NCBI RefSeq assembly: GCF_002234595.1
Contig: NZ_NMUL01000084.1
Span: forward strand, 1-47,413
Origin: Amycolatopsis vastitatis
Lineage (GTDB): Bacteria > Actinomycetota > Actinomycetes > Mycobacteriales > Pseudonocardiaceae
Direction: 5' to 3'
DNA length: 47,413 nt
Shown: piece by piece, positions 6,301-13,673 of the stretch
How positions within the stretch are numbered: the first letter of the stretch is position 1
Layout: each line of letters starts with the position of its first letter
Made by a program: the position numbers and the translations under genes
The notes under the pieces: model-generated
The model's input: the letters and a program-made list of their open reading frames with translations, nothing else
What the model was told of the DNA's origin: nothing
Database searches by the model: none

Positions 6301-9190
6301 TGTCCGCGGTGACCGTCTCCAGCGGGAGCTCGACGCGGTCGGCGGCGAGCTGGCGAAGCAGGTCGAGGGTGGAGCTGCCGCCCTCCGCCGCGTCGGCGTC
6401 GCCCTCGGCTTCGGCCTGTGCCTTCTCCGCGGCCAGCTCGGCGGCGAGCTCGGCGTCGATGGCCGGCGCGGCCTCGCACGGGCTGGCCAGGAAGCGGAAC
6501 ACCCCGTCCTCGGGCAGGGGCCGCGTCACCCGGCCGGCGAAGAGCGCCTCGACCGCGATCGGGGTGCCGAGCGCGAACGCCGCGCCGACCACCCGCAGCA
6601 GCGGGGCCAGCGACGCGTTGTCGGTGTCGATCGACAGCACCGGGGTGTCCGGGGCGATCTCCTCGAACAGCCCGGTCAGCACCCGGCCGGGCCCGACCTC
6701 GACGACGAGGTCGCTGCGCTCGGCCAGCCGGGCCGCGGCCTCGCGGAACCGCACGGGCAGCACGATTTGCTCCCGCAGCAGTTCGGGCAGGTCTTCGGCG
6801 GCGTGGAGCAGGTCGCCGCTGACCGTCGAAACGACCGGCCGTTCGAGGCGGGTGAAGGTGAATTCGCCGAGCCGTTCGGTCATCGCGCGGGCGGCGGGCT
6901 CGACGGCGGGCGAGTGGAAGGCGTGCGAGACCTTGAGCCGGGACGCGCCGACACCCTGGGCCTTCGCGCGCGCCACGATCCGCTCGATCGCCTCGGCCGA
7001 GCCGGACAGCACCGTCTGCCGGGGGGCGTTGTAGCCGGCGATGACGACGTCGTCGCCCAGCCCCAGCTCCTCGACCCGGCTGGGCGAGGCCGCGATCCCG
7101 GCCATCGCCCCGCCGTCGTCGCCGGACGTCGCGGCCATCACCCCGCCGCGTACCTTGGCCAGCTCCAGCACGGCCCGCTCGTCCAGCGCGCCACCCCAGT
7201 GCAGGGCGGTCAGCTCGCCGAGGCTGTGGCCGGTCGCCGAGTCGGCCTCGATGCCGAACCCGCGCAGCACGCGCAGCCCGCCGAGCGACCCGGCGACGAT
7301 GCGGGGCTGGGCCACCTCGGTCGCGACCTGGTCGCCGCCGGAGGGCAGCCCGGCCGCCCGGTGGATCTCCGCGGCGGCGGGGAACCGGCGCCGGATGGCG
7401 CACTCCCCGCCGCGCCCGGAGCCCTGACCCGGGAACAGGTAACCGATCTTCGGCGCCGACGTGCGGCTGCTCGAGAAGATCCCTTCGGCGCCGGAGAACA
7501 CGGCGTCGCCCGACTCCAGTTCCGCCAGCAGCGTGGTGAGCCTGCGGGCCGCCTGCTCCGGGTCCGCGGCGACGACAGCCGCGCGCACCGGCCGGTCCGC
7601 GAGCTCGCCGGCCAGCTGCCCGGCCAGGTCGGTCAGCTCCGCGAAGGACAGCTTCGGCACGAACTCGAGCACCGCCGCGATCCGGCCGCGCAGGGTGGCG
7701 AGGTCGTCGGCGTCGAACAGCAGCAGTTCGGCGTCCTGCCGGCCGGAGACCAGCGCGCGGGAGTGCTCGTCCAGCTCGCGGCGGCGGGCGGCGAAGGGTG
7801 CTTCGGTGACGGTGACGTGCGAGTTGACGCCGCCGAAGCCCATCGCCGAAACCCCGGCGCGGACCGGCTGGTCCGCCGGCCACAGCGTCGCTTCGCGCGG
7901 GACGTACATCCGGGCCGAGGAGCCGGTCAGCGACTCGTGCGGCTCGAAGTGCCCGGTCGCCGGCGGGATGACCTGGTGGTGCACCGCGAGCGTCGCCTTG
8001 ATCAGGCCCGCCACCCCGGCGGCGGCCTTCGTGTGGCCGATGTTGCCCTTGATCGTCGACAGCGCCGCGGGCTTCGCGAGCGGGTCGGCGTCGCGACGGG
8101 CGGTCGAGAGCGCCTCGATCTCGGTGGCGTCGCCCAGCGCCGTGCCGGTGCCGTGCCCTTCGAAGTAGGAAACGGTTTCGACGCCGTAGCCCGCGCGCTG
8201 GTAGGCGCGCTGGAGAGCCAGCCGGTGCCCGGCCGCCTCGGGCCGCGTGATGCCGCCCTTGCCGTCCGAGGACACGCCCCAGCCGCCGAGCGAGGCGTAG
8301 ATGCGCTTGTTCTGCTCGATCGCGTCGCTTTCGCGCATCAGCACGAGCATGCCGGAGCCTTCGCCCGGCCAGAAACCGTTCGAGTCGGCGTCGTAGACCT
8401 TCATCTCGCCCTTGGCCAGCGCCCCGGTCTTCGCGAAGCCGATCACCTCGAACGGGTCGATCGACAGGTCGACCCCGCCGGCCAGGGCGAGGTCGAGGTC
8501 GCCTTGGGCGAGCGCGTTGGCCGCGGTGACGACCGACAGCAGGGACGACGAGCAGGCACCGTCCACAGTGAACCCGCCGCCGCCGAAGTCGAAGTAGTTG
8601 CACACGCGCCCGGCGATGGTGTTCGCCAGGCCGCCGGCCAGGCTGTCCTCGTTGATCTCCGGGAACGGCTCCTTGTACTGGACCTCGAGCTCCCGCAGGA
8701 ACTCGGCGGTCTCCTCGTCGCCCCAGCCCCGCCCGGCCAGCGCCGCGGCGACCGTGCGGCGCACGTACGGCCAGCGGAGCCGCATGATGTTGGCGCGGGA
8801 GAACTCGCCGGTGAGGCTGTTGCCGATGACGACGCCGGTGGACGTCTTCGGGGTGCCGTCCCCGTCGGAGAACCCGGCGTCGGCCAGCGCCGCCGTGGCG
8901 ACCTCCAGAGCCAGCCAGTGCGTGGTGTCGGTGGCCCGGAAGGTGCTGCCCGCGATCTTGTGCGCCACCCGGTCGAATTCGTAGCCCCGCAGCACCGCCG
9001 CCTTCTGCGCGTAGAAGCGGTCCGGTGCCTTCGGGTCCGGCGAGTAGTAGTCCGCCCGGTTCATCCGCTCGTCCGGTAGCCGGCGGAACGCCCTGCGACC
9101 GGCCAGCACGTTCTCCCAGAGTTCCGCCGGGGAACTCGCGTCGGGGTACTTCAGGCCGATCCCGACGATCGAAATCCGCTCAACGCTCAT
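3362..9190 (-). CDS. pksE: iterative enediyne-type polyketide synthase (PKSE)
   Basis: This 1942-aa synthase starts at MSVERISIVGIG, preceded by a GGGAG ribosome site; an in-frame 67-aa upstream extension is unlikely. Domain order is KS (Cys213 in VDGACSSSLLS; EGHGTGT ~345; KGNIGH ~381), AT (Ser656 in GHSLGE), ACP (DDLHLSSITVGQ, phosphopantetheinyl Ser at 973/974), KR (VTGGGKG ~1218; Tyr1363 and Asn1367), DH (His1493 in HLLDGQLLFP) and a C-terminal integrated phosphopantetheinyl transferase (ACDIE ~1837; WSALECVRK ~1882). That order, the ACP motif and the built-in PPTase are characteristic of PKSE enzymes, which build a linear polyene from malonyl-CoA. All catalytic residues I can locate are intact. 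The thioesterase follows directly. Confidence 0.96.
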   Translation of the reverse strand: MSVERISIVGIGLKYPDASSPAELWENVLAGRRAFRRLPDERMNRADYYSPDPKAPDRFYAQKAAVLRGYEFDRVAHKIAGSTFRATDTTHWLALEVATAALADAGFSDGDGTPKTSTGVVIGNSLTGEFSRANIMRLRWPYVRRTVAAALAGRGWGDEETAEFLRELEVQYKEPFPEINEDSLAGGLANTIAGRVCNYFDFGGGGFTVDGACSSSLLSVVTAANALAQGDLDLALAGGVDLSIDPFEVIGFAKTGALAKGEMKVYDADSNGFWPGEGSGMLVLMRESDAIEQNKRIYASLGGWGVSSDGKGGITRPEAAGHRLALQRAYQRAGYGVETVSYFEGHGTGTALGDATEIEALSTARRDADPLAKPAALSTIKGNIGHTKAAAGVAGLIKATLAVHHQVIPPATGHFEPHESLTGSSARMYVPREATLWPADQPVRAGVSAMGFGGVNSHVTVTEAPFAARRRELDEHSRALVSGRQDAELLLFDADDLATLRGRIAAVLEFVPKLSFAELTDLAGQLAGELADRPVRAAVVAADPEQAARRLTTLLAELESGDAVFSGAEGIFSSSRTSAPKIGYLFPGQGSGRGGECAIRRRFPAAAEIHRAAGLPSGGDQVATEVAQPRIVAGSLGGLRVLRGFGIEADSATGHSLGELTALHWGGALDERAVLELAKVRGGVMAATSGDDGGAMAGIAASPSRVEELGLGDDVVIAGYNAPRQTVLSGSAEAIERIVARAKAQGVGASRLKVSHAFHSPAVEPAARAMTERLGEFTFTRLERPVVSTVSGDLLHAAEDLPELLREQIVLPVRFREAAARLAERSDLVVEVGPGRVLTGLFEEIAPDTPVLSIDTDNASLAPLLRVVGAAFALGTPIAVEALFAGRVTRPLPEDGVFRFLASPCEAAPAIDAELAAELAAEKAQAEAEGDADAAEGGSSTLDLLRQLAADRVELPLETVTADTHPLDDLHLSSITVGQLVNDVTRALGRPPLEGMPNFATVCLGELAEMIDELAQTAGSAEPANQGEAPGVGPWVRPFSLEHVPAPRPAAAGLTPGGTAEWQVFATPGHPLAEPLTAALSAAGAGDGVVLCLPSDCDATHVGLFLEAGRAVMAAPTGTRFVVVHHGYGAAGLAKTLRLEDPSVKTTIVDLADPEPGDPAAVDAAVAAVAAEVAATTDFTEARYDADGGRTVPRLTALPAAPTGPVREALDRGDVLLVTGGGKGITAESALALAKDSGARLALLGRSDPEADTELAENLDRMEAVGIRYCYERADVTDAAQVAGAVARIEAALGPVTAILHGAGRNEPAALFSLTEDSFRKTLAPKIAGLHAVLAAVDQDRIKLLVTFGSIIGRAGLRGEAHYATANDWMTELTLRFGREHPRARAIALEWSVWSGTGMGEKLGVVSALMRDGITPIPTEEGIAILRQVLADPATPPVLVVCGRTSGLATLPIRKRELPLTRFVDRAIVHYPGVELITEADLSAGSDPYLADHLLDGQLLFPAVLGMEAMTQAAAATLGRTGAPVFEDVEFLRPIIVSPGGTTTIRLAALARDAETVDVVLRSEETGFSADHFRARLNFARPAELGERVARDVALPAVPVEPISELYGSVLFQGKRFQRVLGYRRASARHAVAEIATTADVDWFAPFLPQERLLADPGTRDAMMHAIQCCVPDATLLPQGVERLYLAEPGSQHEDYVLLDAQERSQDGDSYVYDVDVRNPDGTVVERWEGLKLRAVRKRDGAGPWVPSMLGSYLERACERLLGGRRAVVLEPDPVDAPAEGVAERRAQTALAAGRALDRPVSIRYRPDGKPELDGADVTASHTSRLTLVVTGTGPLACDIETAVERSEEDWAGLLGEELLALGRLLAADTGEPADVANTRVWSALECVRKTGSMTQALTVRQVDADGWALLASGTARIATWSATVNGRTDPIVFAVLDAEEN

Positions 9191-9256
9191 GCCACCGCAC
9201 TCCCACTGGCTCTTCAAAAACCCCGTTCGCCGGGACTCGGACGGCCCCGCCGGCTT

Positions 9257-9286
9257 CCGGTGCCGGTTCTGTCCACCCGGCACCGG
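9257..9286. promoter_or_regulatory. 10-bp inverted repeat in the PKSE leader
   Basis: CCGGTGCCGG (9257-9266) and CCGGCACCGG (9277-9286) are exact reverse complements separated by 10 nt. They lie 67-96 nt upstream of the PKSE start, in a 237-nt intergenic region (9191-9427). It could be an operator for a dimeric regulator or a leader hairpin. No regulator is assigned. Confidence 0.45.
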
Positions 9287-9427
9287 CGTGGCCGTTGCCT
9301 GGCTGCCCGCGTCACGGGCGATCCGTTCCAGCATGCCGTTCACCGGTCCGGCGGTCTTCTCGGTTCGTGCCCGCGGCCTGCGGAAGAGCATGCCGGGACA
9401 AGGAATCTGCCTCGCCGCGAGAACGCG

Positions 9428-10222
9428 TCAGCGGGCGAACTGACCCGGCTGCCTGCCTTCGCCCGCGGGGCCGCGATACGCCTGCGCGATGTCCAGCCAC
9501 TCCTCGGCCAGTGCGCCCTCCGCGCGCAGATCGAGATCGGCGTGGTGCCGCCGTCGCGTGACGAGCAGGCAGAAGTCCTCGGCGCTGCCGCTGATCCGCT
9601 GCGCCGCGTCCGCCGGCCCGAAGGTCCAGACCGCGCCGGACGGGCCGGTCAGCTCGAAGCGGAACTCCCCGGCGGGCGGGGTCAGCCCCCGCGCCTCGTA
9701 ACCGAAGTCGCGGACTCGCACGGCGAACCCGCACAGGTGCTTGATCCGGTCGGTCCGCACCGGCCGCACCCCGAGGGCGTCGGCGACGTCCTGGCCGTGG
9801 CCGAACAGCTCCATCATCCCGGCGCAGGCGAGCACGTAGGGCGGCAGCGGGTTGACCAGCCACGGCACCAGCTGGTCGCCCGGGACCGCGGCGAGGGCCT
9901 TGATGCCCGCGTCGCGCTCGGCGCGCCAGCGGGTCAGCAGCAGTTCGGCGGGGTCGTGGACGTACTCCTGGAGGGCGGCTTCGACCGCGACGTCGAGGCC
10001 GCCGGTCAGCGAAGCCGTGAGCTGCTTGAAGGCTTCGGGCTGGGCGGCCGCGAGCCCGGCGATCCGGAAGATGAAGGCGAGGTGGCCGATCTGGTGCCGG
10101 ACACGCCACCCCGGCGCGGGCGTCGGGGTGTCCCACGCGTCTTCCGGGAGGCCCGCGACGAGGGCGTCGACCTCGGCGGCCTCGGCGGTCAGGTCGGCGA
10201 TCACGCCCGTGGTGTCAGTCAC
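9428..10222 (-). CDS. TIGR03084/maleylpyruvate isomerase-like (DinB superfamily) protein, possible E11 homologue
   Basis: A 264-aa protein with the N-terminal DinB/MDMPI motif TPAPGWRVRHQIGHLAF (~33), a metal-binding-type GHGQDVADALGVRP segment (~143) and the C-terminal wHTH-associated FRFELTGPSG...FGPADAAQRISG...DFCLL block. The GTG start at 10222 follows AAAGGA. Members of this fold use mycothiol or other thiols in isomerisation or transfer reactions, but the TIGR03084 branch has no settled function. Nine-membered enediyne loci have an uncharacterised protein of similar size called E11; the match is from memory. A shorter paralogue lies at 24927-25628. Confidence 0.8.
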   Translation of the reverse strand: MTDTTGVIADLTAEAAEVDALVAGLPEDAWDTPTPAPGWRVRHQIGHLAFIFRIAGLAAAQPEAFKQLTASLTGGLDVAVEAALQEYVHDPAELLLTRWRAERDAGIKALAAVPGDQLVPWLVNPLPPYVLACAGMMELFGHGQDVADALGVRPVRTDRIKHLCGFAVRVRDFGYEARGLTPPAGEFRFELTGPSGAVWTFGPADAAQRISGSAEDFCLLVTRRRHHADLDLRAEGALAEEWLDIAQAYRGPAGEGRQPGQFAR

Positions 10223-10260
10223 CAGTCTGTCCTTTCACCGTTGGTGGATCTCGGGAAACG

Positions 10261-10307
10261 GCGGCCGCCGCGCCCGGTGACGAGGAACGCCACCGCGCGG
10301 CGGCCGC
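10261..10307. terminator. long GC-rich hairpin between CMD and TIGR03084 genes
   Basis: Bases 10261-10273 are the exact reverse complement of 10295-10307 (13 bp). The stem extends by GGTG/CACC (276-279/291-294) after a 2-nt bulge, leaving an 11-nt loop. It sits in the 128-nt gap (10223-10350). The minus-strand side has no U-run. It may terminate or attenuate the upstream operon, making the PKSE block a separate unit. Confidence 0.5.
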
Positions 10308-10350
10308 GGCACTTCGATCCTCACCCGTGGCGGGCAAGACCGTCTTCTCT

Positions 10351-11391
10351 TCACGGGCGCACCGGCAAGCGGCCGCCCAGTTCGTTCGCGGCGGTGAAAG
10401 CGGCCCACGACGCCGCCTCGACCAGGTCCCGATCGTCCGTCCATTCGCGACGGACGGCGGCCACGGCGCCGGCGTCCACCTGGTAGGCCGCTTTGGCCAC
10501 CAGCAAGGCGAACCGTCCGGCCGGCCGCTCGGACGCGGGGAGCTCGGTGAGCGCGTCCGACACCCAGGCGCGGCTCAGTCCCGGTGGCCGTCCGTCCCAC
10601 GCCTTGACCTCGCGGCGGACCAGGTCGCGCACCCGCGGGGACAGCACCCGTTCCCCGGCGGCCTCGAACGCGGCCCCGACGCGCGCGAAGGCGTCGTCGG
10701 CGGTCCCGCCCGGGACGGCCCAGCCAGGGCCGTCGGTCGCCGACGGCGGCAGCAGCGGCAGGGAAAGCCCCGCGACCGGGGGTTTCCCGGGTTTCAGGAA
10801 GAAGCCGAGAACAGCTTTCGCCTTCTCACGCGCGGACGGCGGGACGTTGCCGGGCAACGGCGAGGGCCCGAGGAAGACGCTCACCACCCGGTTGAGGTAG
10901 TGGAACGCCACGGCGACCGCGGCCAGCTCCGCCGCCGCGCCCGCGGGCACGGCGGGGGGCAGCGGGCCCGCGCCCCGCGACCACGCGGCGAGCGCACGCG
11001 TGCGCGGGTCCGCGATGGTGGCGGGTTCGCCCGCCCCGATCGCGGCCGCCGTGCCCGCGTCGCCCAGCGCGCCCAGCGCCATCCCGTGCACCTCCACGCA
11101 GTACGGGCACGAGTTGGCCGCCGACACCGCCGAAGCGACCACTTCCCGCTCCGCACGGGTGGTCGAGCCGCCGGCGACGAGCGACTCGCGCAGCAGCACC
11201 CACGCGGCGGCCAGCACCTCCGGCGCGGCCGAGTGCAGGGCGACCGGCGGTGCCAGGATCCCGAAGTCCCGCTCGACCTGCCGGTACACCTCCCGGACCG
11301 CGCCGCGCGCGTGCCGCGGCCGCACGGCTTCCACGTACTTGACGTCGCGCAGCGTCCGCCGCAGGGCGACGCGTACCAATCCCGGCGCCAT
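10351..11391 (-). CDS. AhpD/carboxymuconolactone decarboxylase-like protein
   Basis: A 346-aa, mostly helical protein with the AhpD/CMD peroxidase motif NSCPYCVEVHG (~93-103), in which the CxxC pair and following His are intact. A preceding ASAVSAAN helix is typical. The C-terminal half (DAFARVGAAFEAAGERVLSP onward) looks like a degenerate second CMD repeat without cysteines. AhpD-like proteins reduce peroxides or thiols through the CxxC pair. The ATG start at 11391 has GGGAGG upstream. The gene lies 22 nt after the GMC oxidoreductase, suggesting a redox module in the locus. The substrate is unknown. Confidence 0.8.
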   Translation of the reverse strand: MAPGLVRVALRRTLRDVKYVEAVRPRHARGAVREVYRQVERDFGILAPPVALHSAAPEVLAAAWVLLRESLVAGGSTTRAEREVVASAVSAANSCPYCVEVHGMALGALGDAGTAAAIGAGEPATIADPRTRALAAWSRGAGPLPPAVPAGAAAELAAVAVAFHYLNRVVSVFLGPSPLPGNVPPSAREKAKAVLGFFLKPGKPPVAGLSLPLLPPSATDGPGWAVPGGTADDAFARVGAAFEAAGERVLSPRVRDLVRREVKAWDGRPPGLSRAWVSDALTELPASERPAGRFALLVAKAAYQVDAGAVAAVRREWTDDRDLVEAASWAAFTAANELGGRLPVRP

Positions 11392-11413
11392 CGGTCCTCC
11401 CGGTTCCGCTGCC

Positions 11414-13066
11414 TCAGTTTCCGGCGACGAGGTCCAGTTTGGACACCGCCCGCCGTCCGGTGATCGAGCCGTCGGGCGCCGGGGCGCCGTACTTGACGTC
11501 GACGCCGCGGGCCTGCAGCGCCCGGACGATGCCCGGGACCGCCCGCTCGGCGAGCGCCGCGATGGTCATCGCCGGGTTCACCGTCAGCGCGCCCGGCACC
11601 GACGCGCTGTCGGTGACGAAGATGCCCGGGTGGTGGCGCAGCTCGTGGTTCGGGTGCAGCGCGGACGTGGCCGGGTCGTCCCCGATCCGGCACGAGGCCA
11701 GCGGGTGCACGGTGTACGCGCCGACGACGTCGTTGGTCCACGGCGCGACCTTCGCCAGGCCGTCCTTCTCGATGATCGCCTTGCAGTCCGCGTCCGCGAG
11801 GTCCCAGCCGCGCCGGGTGTTCTCCGTCGGGTCGTAGCGCAGCGAACCGCGCCCGAGCATCTGCTGCGAGATGCGGTACGCGTTGCCGGTGGGGGGCGGC
11901 GCGCCGAAGACGCCCTCGTTGTCGTCCTCGGTCATCAGGAAGATCGTCAGCCAGTTGGCCCACTGCTTGAGGACTTCCTTCTTCTCCGCGCCGAACCAGC
12001 GCGGTTCCTCGCCGCCGGGGACCTGGGCCAGGATGGTGCCCAGGCCGGGCGGGAAGTACAGCTGCTCCAGGGAGTACCGCTCGTACTCCGGCAGCGACCC
12101 GTCCAGCTTGTCCCAGTTGGCGACGGTCGGACCCTTGCCGATGTGGTTGGCCGAGTACACCGGACCGTCCGCACGGGACAGTCCGAGCACTTCGCGGACG
12201 CGGTCCTCGTCGATGATCGCGGTGTTGAGCCGCTCGCCGTTGCCGGAGAAGTACCGCCCGACGCCGTGCGGCATCTCGCCCAGCGTGGTCTCCGAGCGCT
12301 GCAGGATCACCGGTGTGGCGCCGGCCCCGGCGGCGATGATGACGACCTCCGCCTCGAGCACGCCGCTGCCGGTGTGGATCCGGTAGTCTTCTTCGTCGAT
12401 CAGGTCGAAGTGGACGCGGTAGCCGCCGTCTTCGGTCCGCTCCAGGCGCTGGACCTCGTGCAGCGGCCGGATCTCGGCGCCGTGCGCCAGGGCCGCCGGC
12501 AGGTAGTTCGTCAGCATCGACCGCTTCGCGTCGAACTTGCAGCCGGCCATCATGAAGTTGCAGTTGACGCAAGTGTCGTTGTCGACGGCGACCGGCGCCG
12601 GGTTCGCCGTGCGCCCGGAGTGGTGGCAGGCCGCCGCCCACAGGCCACCGGCGTAGGAGACGTCGTTCCAGTCCTGCCTGGACACCGGGATCGACTCGTC
12701 GACGCGGTCGTACCACGGCTCCAGCGTGTCGCGGGAGATGACCGAAGGCCACATCCGGCGCCCGATACTGCCACGGCGCTCGAAGACGAACTTCGGTGCC
12801 CGTGGCATCGCGGCGAAGTACACGACGCTGCCGCCGCCGACGCAGTTGCCGCCGAGCACGCTCATCCCGTCGCCGACGACGAAGTCGAACACGCGGGTGT
12901 AGGACGACCCCAGCAGGTAGTCGTGCTCGAAGTCGTTCGCGGCCAGCCACGGCCCCCGCTCGAGCACGGTGACCTTGGCCCCGCCCGCCGCGAGGTGGTA
13001 AGCGGGGATGGACCCGCCGAATCCGCTGCCGACGATGACGACGTCGGTCTTCTCGACCGTGCTCAT
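11414..13066 (-). CDS. GMC-family flavoprotein oxidoreductase (E9-like)
   Basis: A 550-aa FAD enzyme. The dinucleotide-binding motif VIVGSGFGGSIPAYHLAA begins at ~10 and ends in the acidic VTVLERG. A CVNCNFMMAGC cysteine cluster lies near residue 175. The C-terminal GMC signature comprises HPLASCRIGDDPATSALHPN and VPGALTVNPAMTIAALAERA. It is closest in style to cholesterol-oxidase and gluconate-dehydrogenase large subunits, which oxidise alcohols. Its ATG overlaps the stop of the subunit-3-like gene (ATGA), pointing to a two-subunit dehydrogenase. Enediyne loci contain an oxidoreductase of this length (E9), which may act on the PKS-derived core. Confidence 0.9.
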   Translation of the reverse strand: MSTVEKTDVVIVGSGFGGSIPAYHLAAGGAKVTVLERGPWLAANDFEHDYLLGSSYTRVFDFVVGDGMSVLGGNCVGGGSVVYFAAMPRAPKFVFERRGSIGRRMWPSVISRDTLEPWYDRVDESIPVSRQDWNDVSYAGGLWAAACHHSGRTANPAPVAVDNDTCVNCNFMMAGCKFDAKRSMLTNYLPAALAHGAEIRPLHEVQRLERTEDGGYRVHFDLIDEEDYRIHTGSGVLEAEVVIIAAGAGATPVILQRSETTLGEMPHGVGRYFSGNGERLNTAIIDEDRVREVLGLSRADGPVYSANHIGKGPTVANWDKLDGSLPEYERYSLEQLYFPPGLGTILAQVPGGEEPRWFGAEKKEVLKQWANWLTIFLMTEDDNEGVFGAPPPTGNAYRISQQMLGRGSLRYDPTENTRRGWDLADADCKAIIEKDGLAKVAPWTNDVVGAYTVHPLASCRIGDDPATSALHPNHELRHHPGIFVTDSASVPGALTVNPAMTIAALAERAVPGIVRALQARGVDVKYGAPAPDGSITGRRAVSKLDLVAGN

Positions 13067-13638
13067 GCGGGGCTCCCCGATTCCGTGGTGTCCGGGTGGA
13101 TTTCGGCCAGCTTGCGGCCGTAGCCGTACTTCGGGAACCGCCAGAAGCCGTCGGCGTCGGGCGCGGTGTACCCCAGCGCCAGCAGGCCGGGGTGCCCGTC
13201 GCGGATGGCCTCGGCGGTGTGCCGGTGCGCGGCGCTGTCGTAGGCCATGTTGCTGAAGAGCGCGAGGCTGACCCAGCCGTCCTTCTCCGGGTGTCCCGGC
13301 GCGGTCAGCCGCCGCACCAGCTCGCGGCGGTGCGCGTACGGCAGCGCGACGAACGGCGGCACGTCGAAGTCGAGCTCGAGCCCGGCCTCGCCCGCGTAGG
13401 ACTTCGCGTGGTCGTTGAGCGACTGCGCGAGGTAGGGCAGACCGGCCGTGACGCCGGTCGCGTCGAAGTTCAGCAGCTCAAGCGCGCCCGCCGCCACCGA
13501 CCCCGGGCCGGGGGCGGCCCCGGCGACCGCGCGGTCCCCGGGGAACCGCTTCTCCCCCGGCACGATCGTGTCCGCGAAGGCCTCGAGGGTCAGGTTCTTG
13601 AAGCGTTCTTCTTCGGTCTCGGTGGCCTCGGGTGGCAC
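13063..13638 (-). CDS. gluconate 2-dehydrogenase subunit 3-like protein (DUF5987/E8-like)
   Basis: A 191-aa helical protein with a KNLTLEAFADTIVPGEKRFPGD start (~15), resembling the TIVP(G/A) segment of gluconate 2-dehydrogenase subunit 3 proteins. The tail is DGFWRFPKYGYGRKLAEIHP. The GTG start at 13638 is clearly set by GGAGG seven bases upstream. The stop overlaps the GMC gene's start. In known systems the small subunit stabilises or exports the GMC flavoprotein; no Tat signal is visible here. I assign it as the partner of the GMC enzyme. Confidence 0.75.
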   Translation of the reverse strand: MPPEATETEEERFKNLTLEAFADTIVPGEKRFPGDRAVAGAAPGPGSVAAGALELLNFDATGVTAGLPYLAQSLNDHAKSYAGEAGLELDFDVPPFVALPYAHRRELVRRLTAPGHPEKDGWVSLALFSNMAYDSAAHRHTAEAIRDGHPGLLALGYTAPDADGFWRFPKYGYGRKLAEIHPDTTESGSPA

Positions 13639-13673
13639 GGGCCTACCTCCTACGGTCGCAGTTGCGGTGGACG

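Noticed and set aside
2907..8603. Minus-strand 1898-codon frame overlapping PKSE and ending in the thioesterase
   Set aside because: Only its last 150 codons encode the thioesterase. The upstream part is an out-of-frame reading of PKSE.
3725..9079. Plus-strand open frame of 1784 codons opposite the PKSE gene
   Set aside because: Lies wholly inside PKSE, whose domains and catalytic residues are intact. The antisense frame has no recognisable motif and arises from codon bias.
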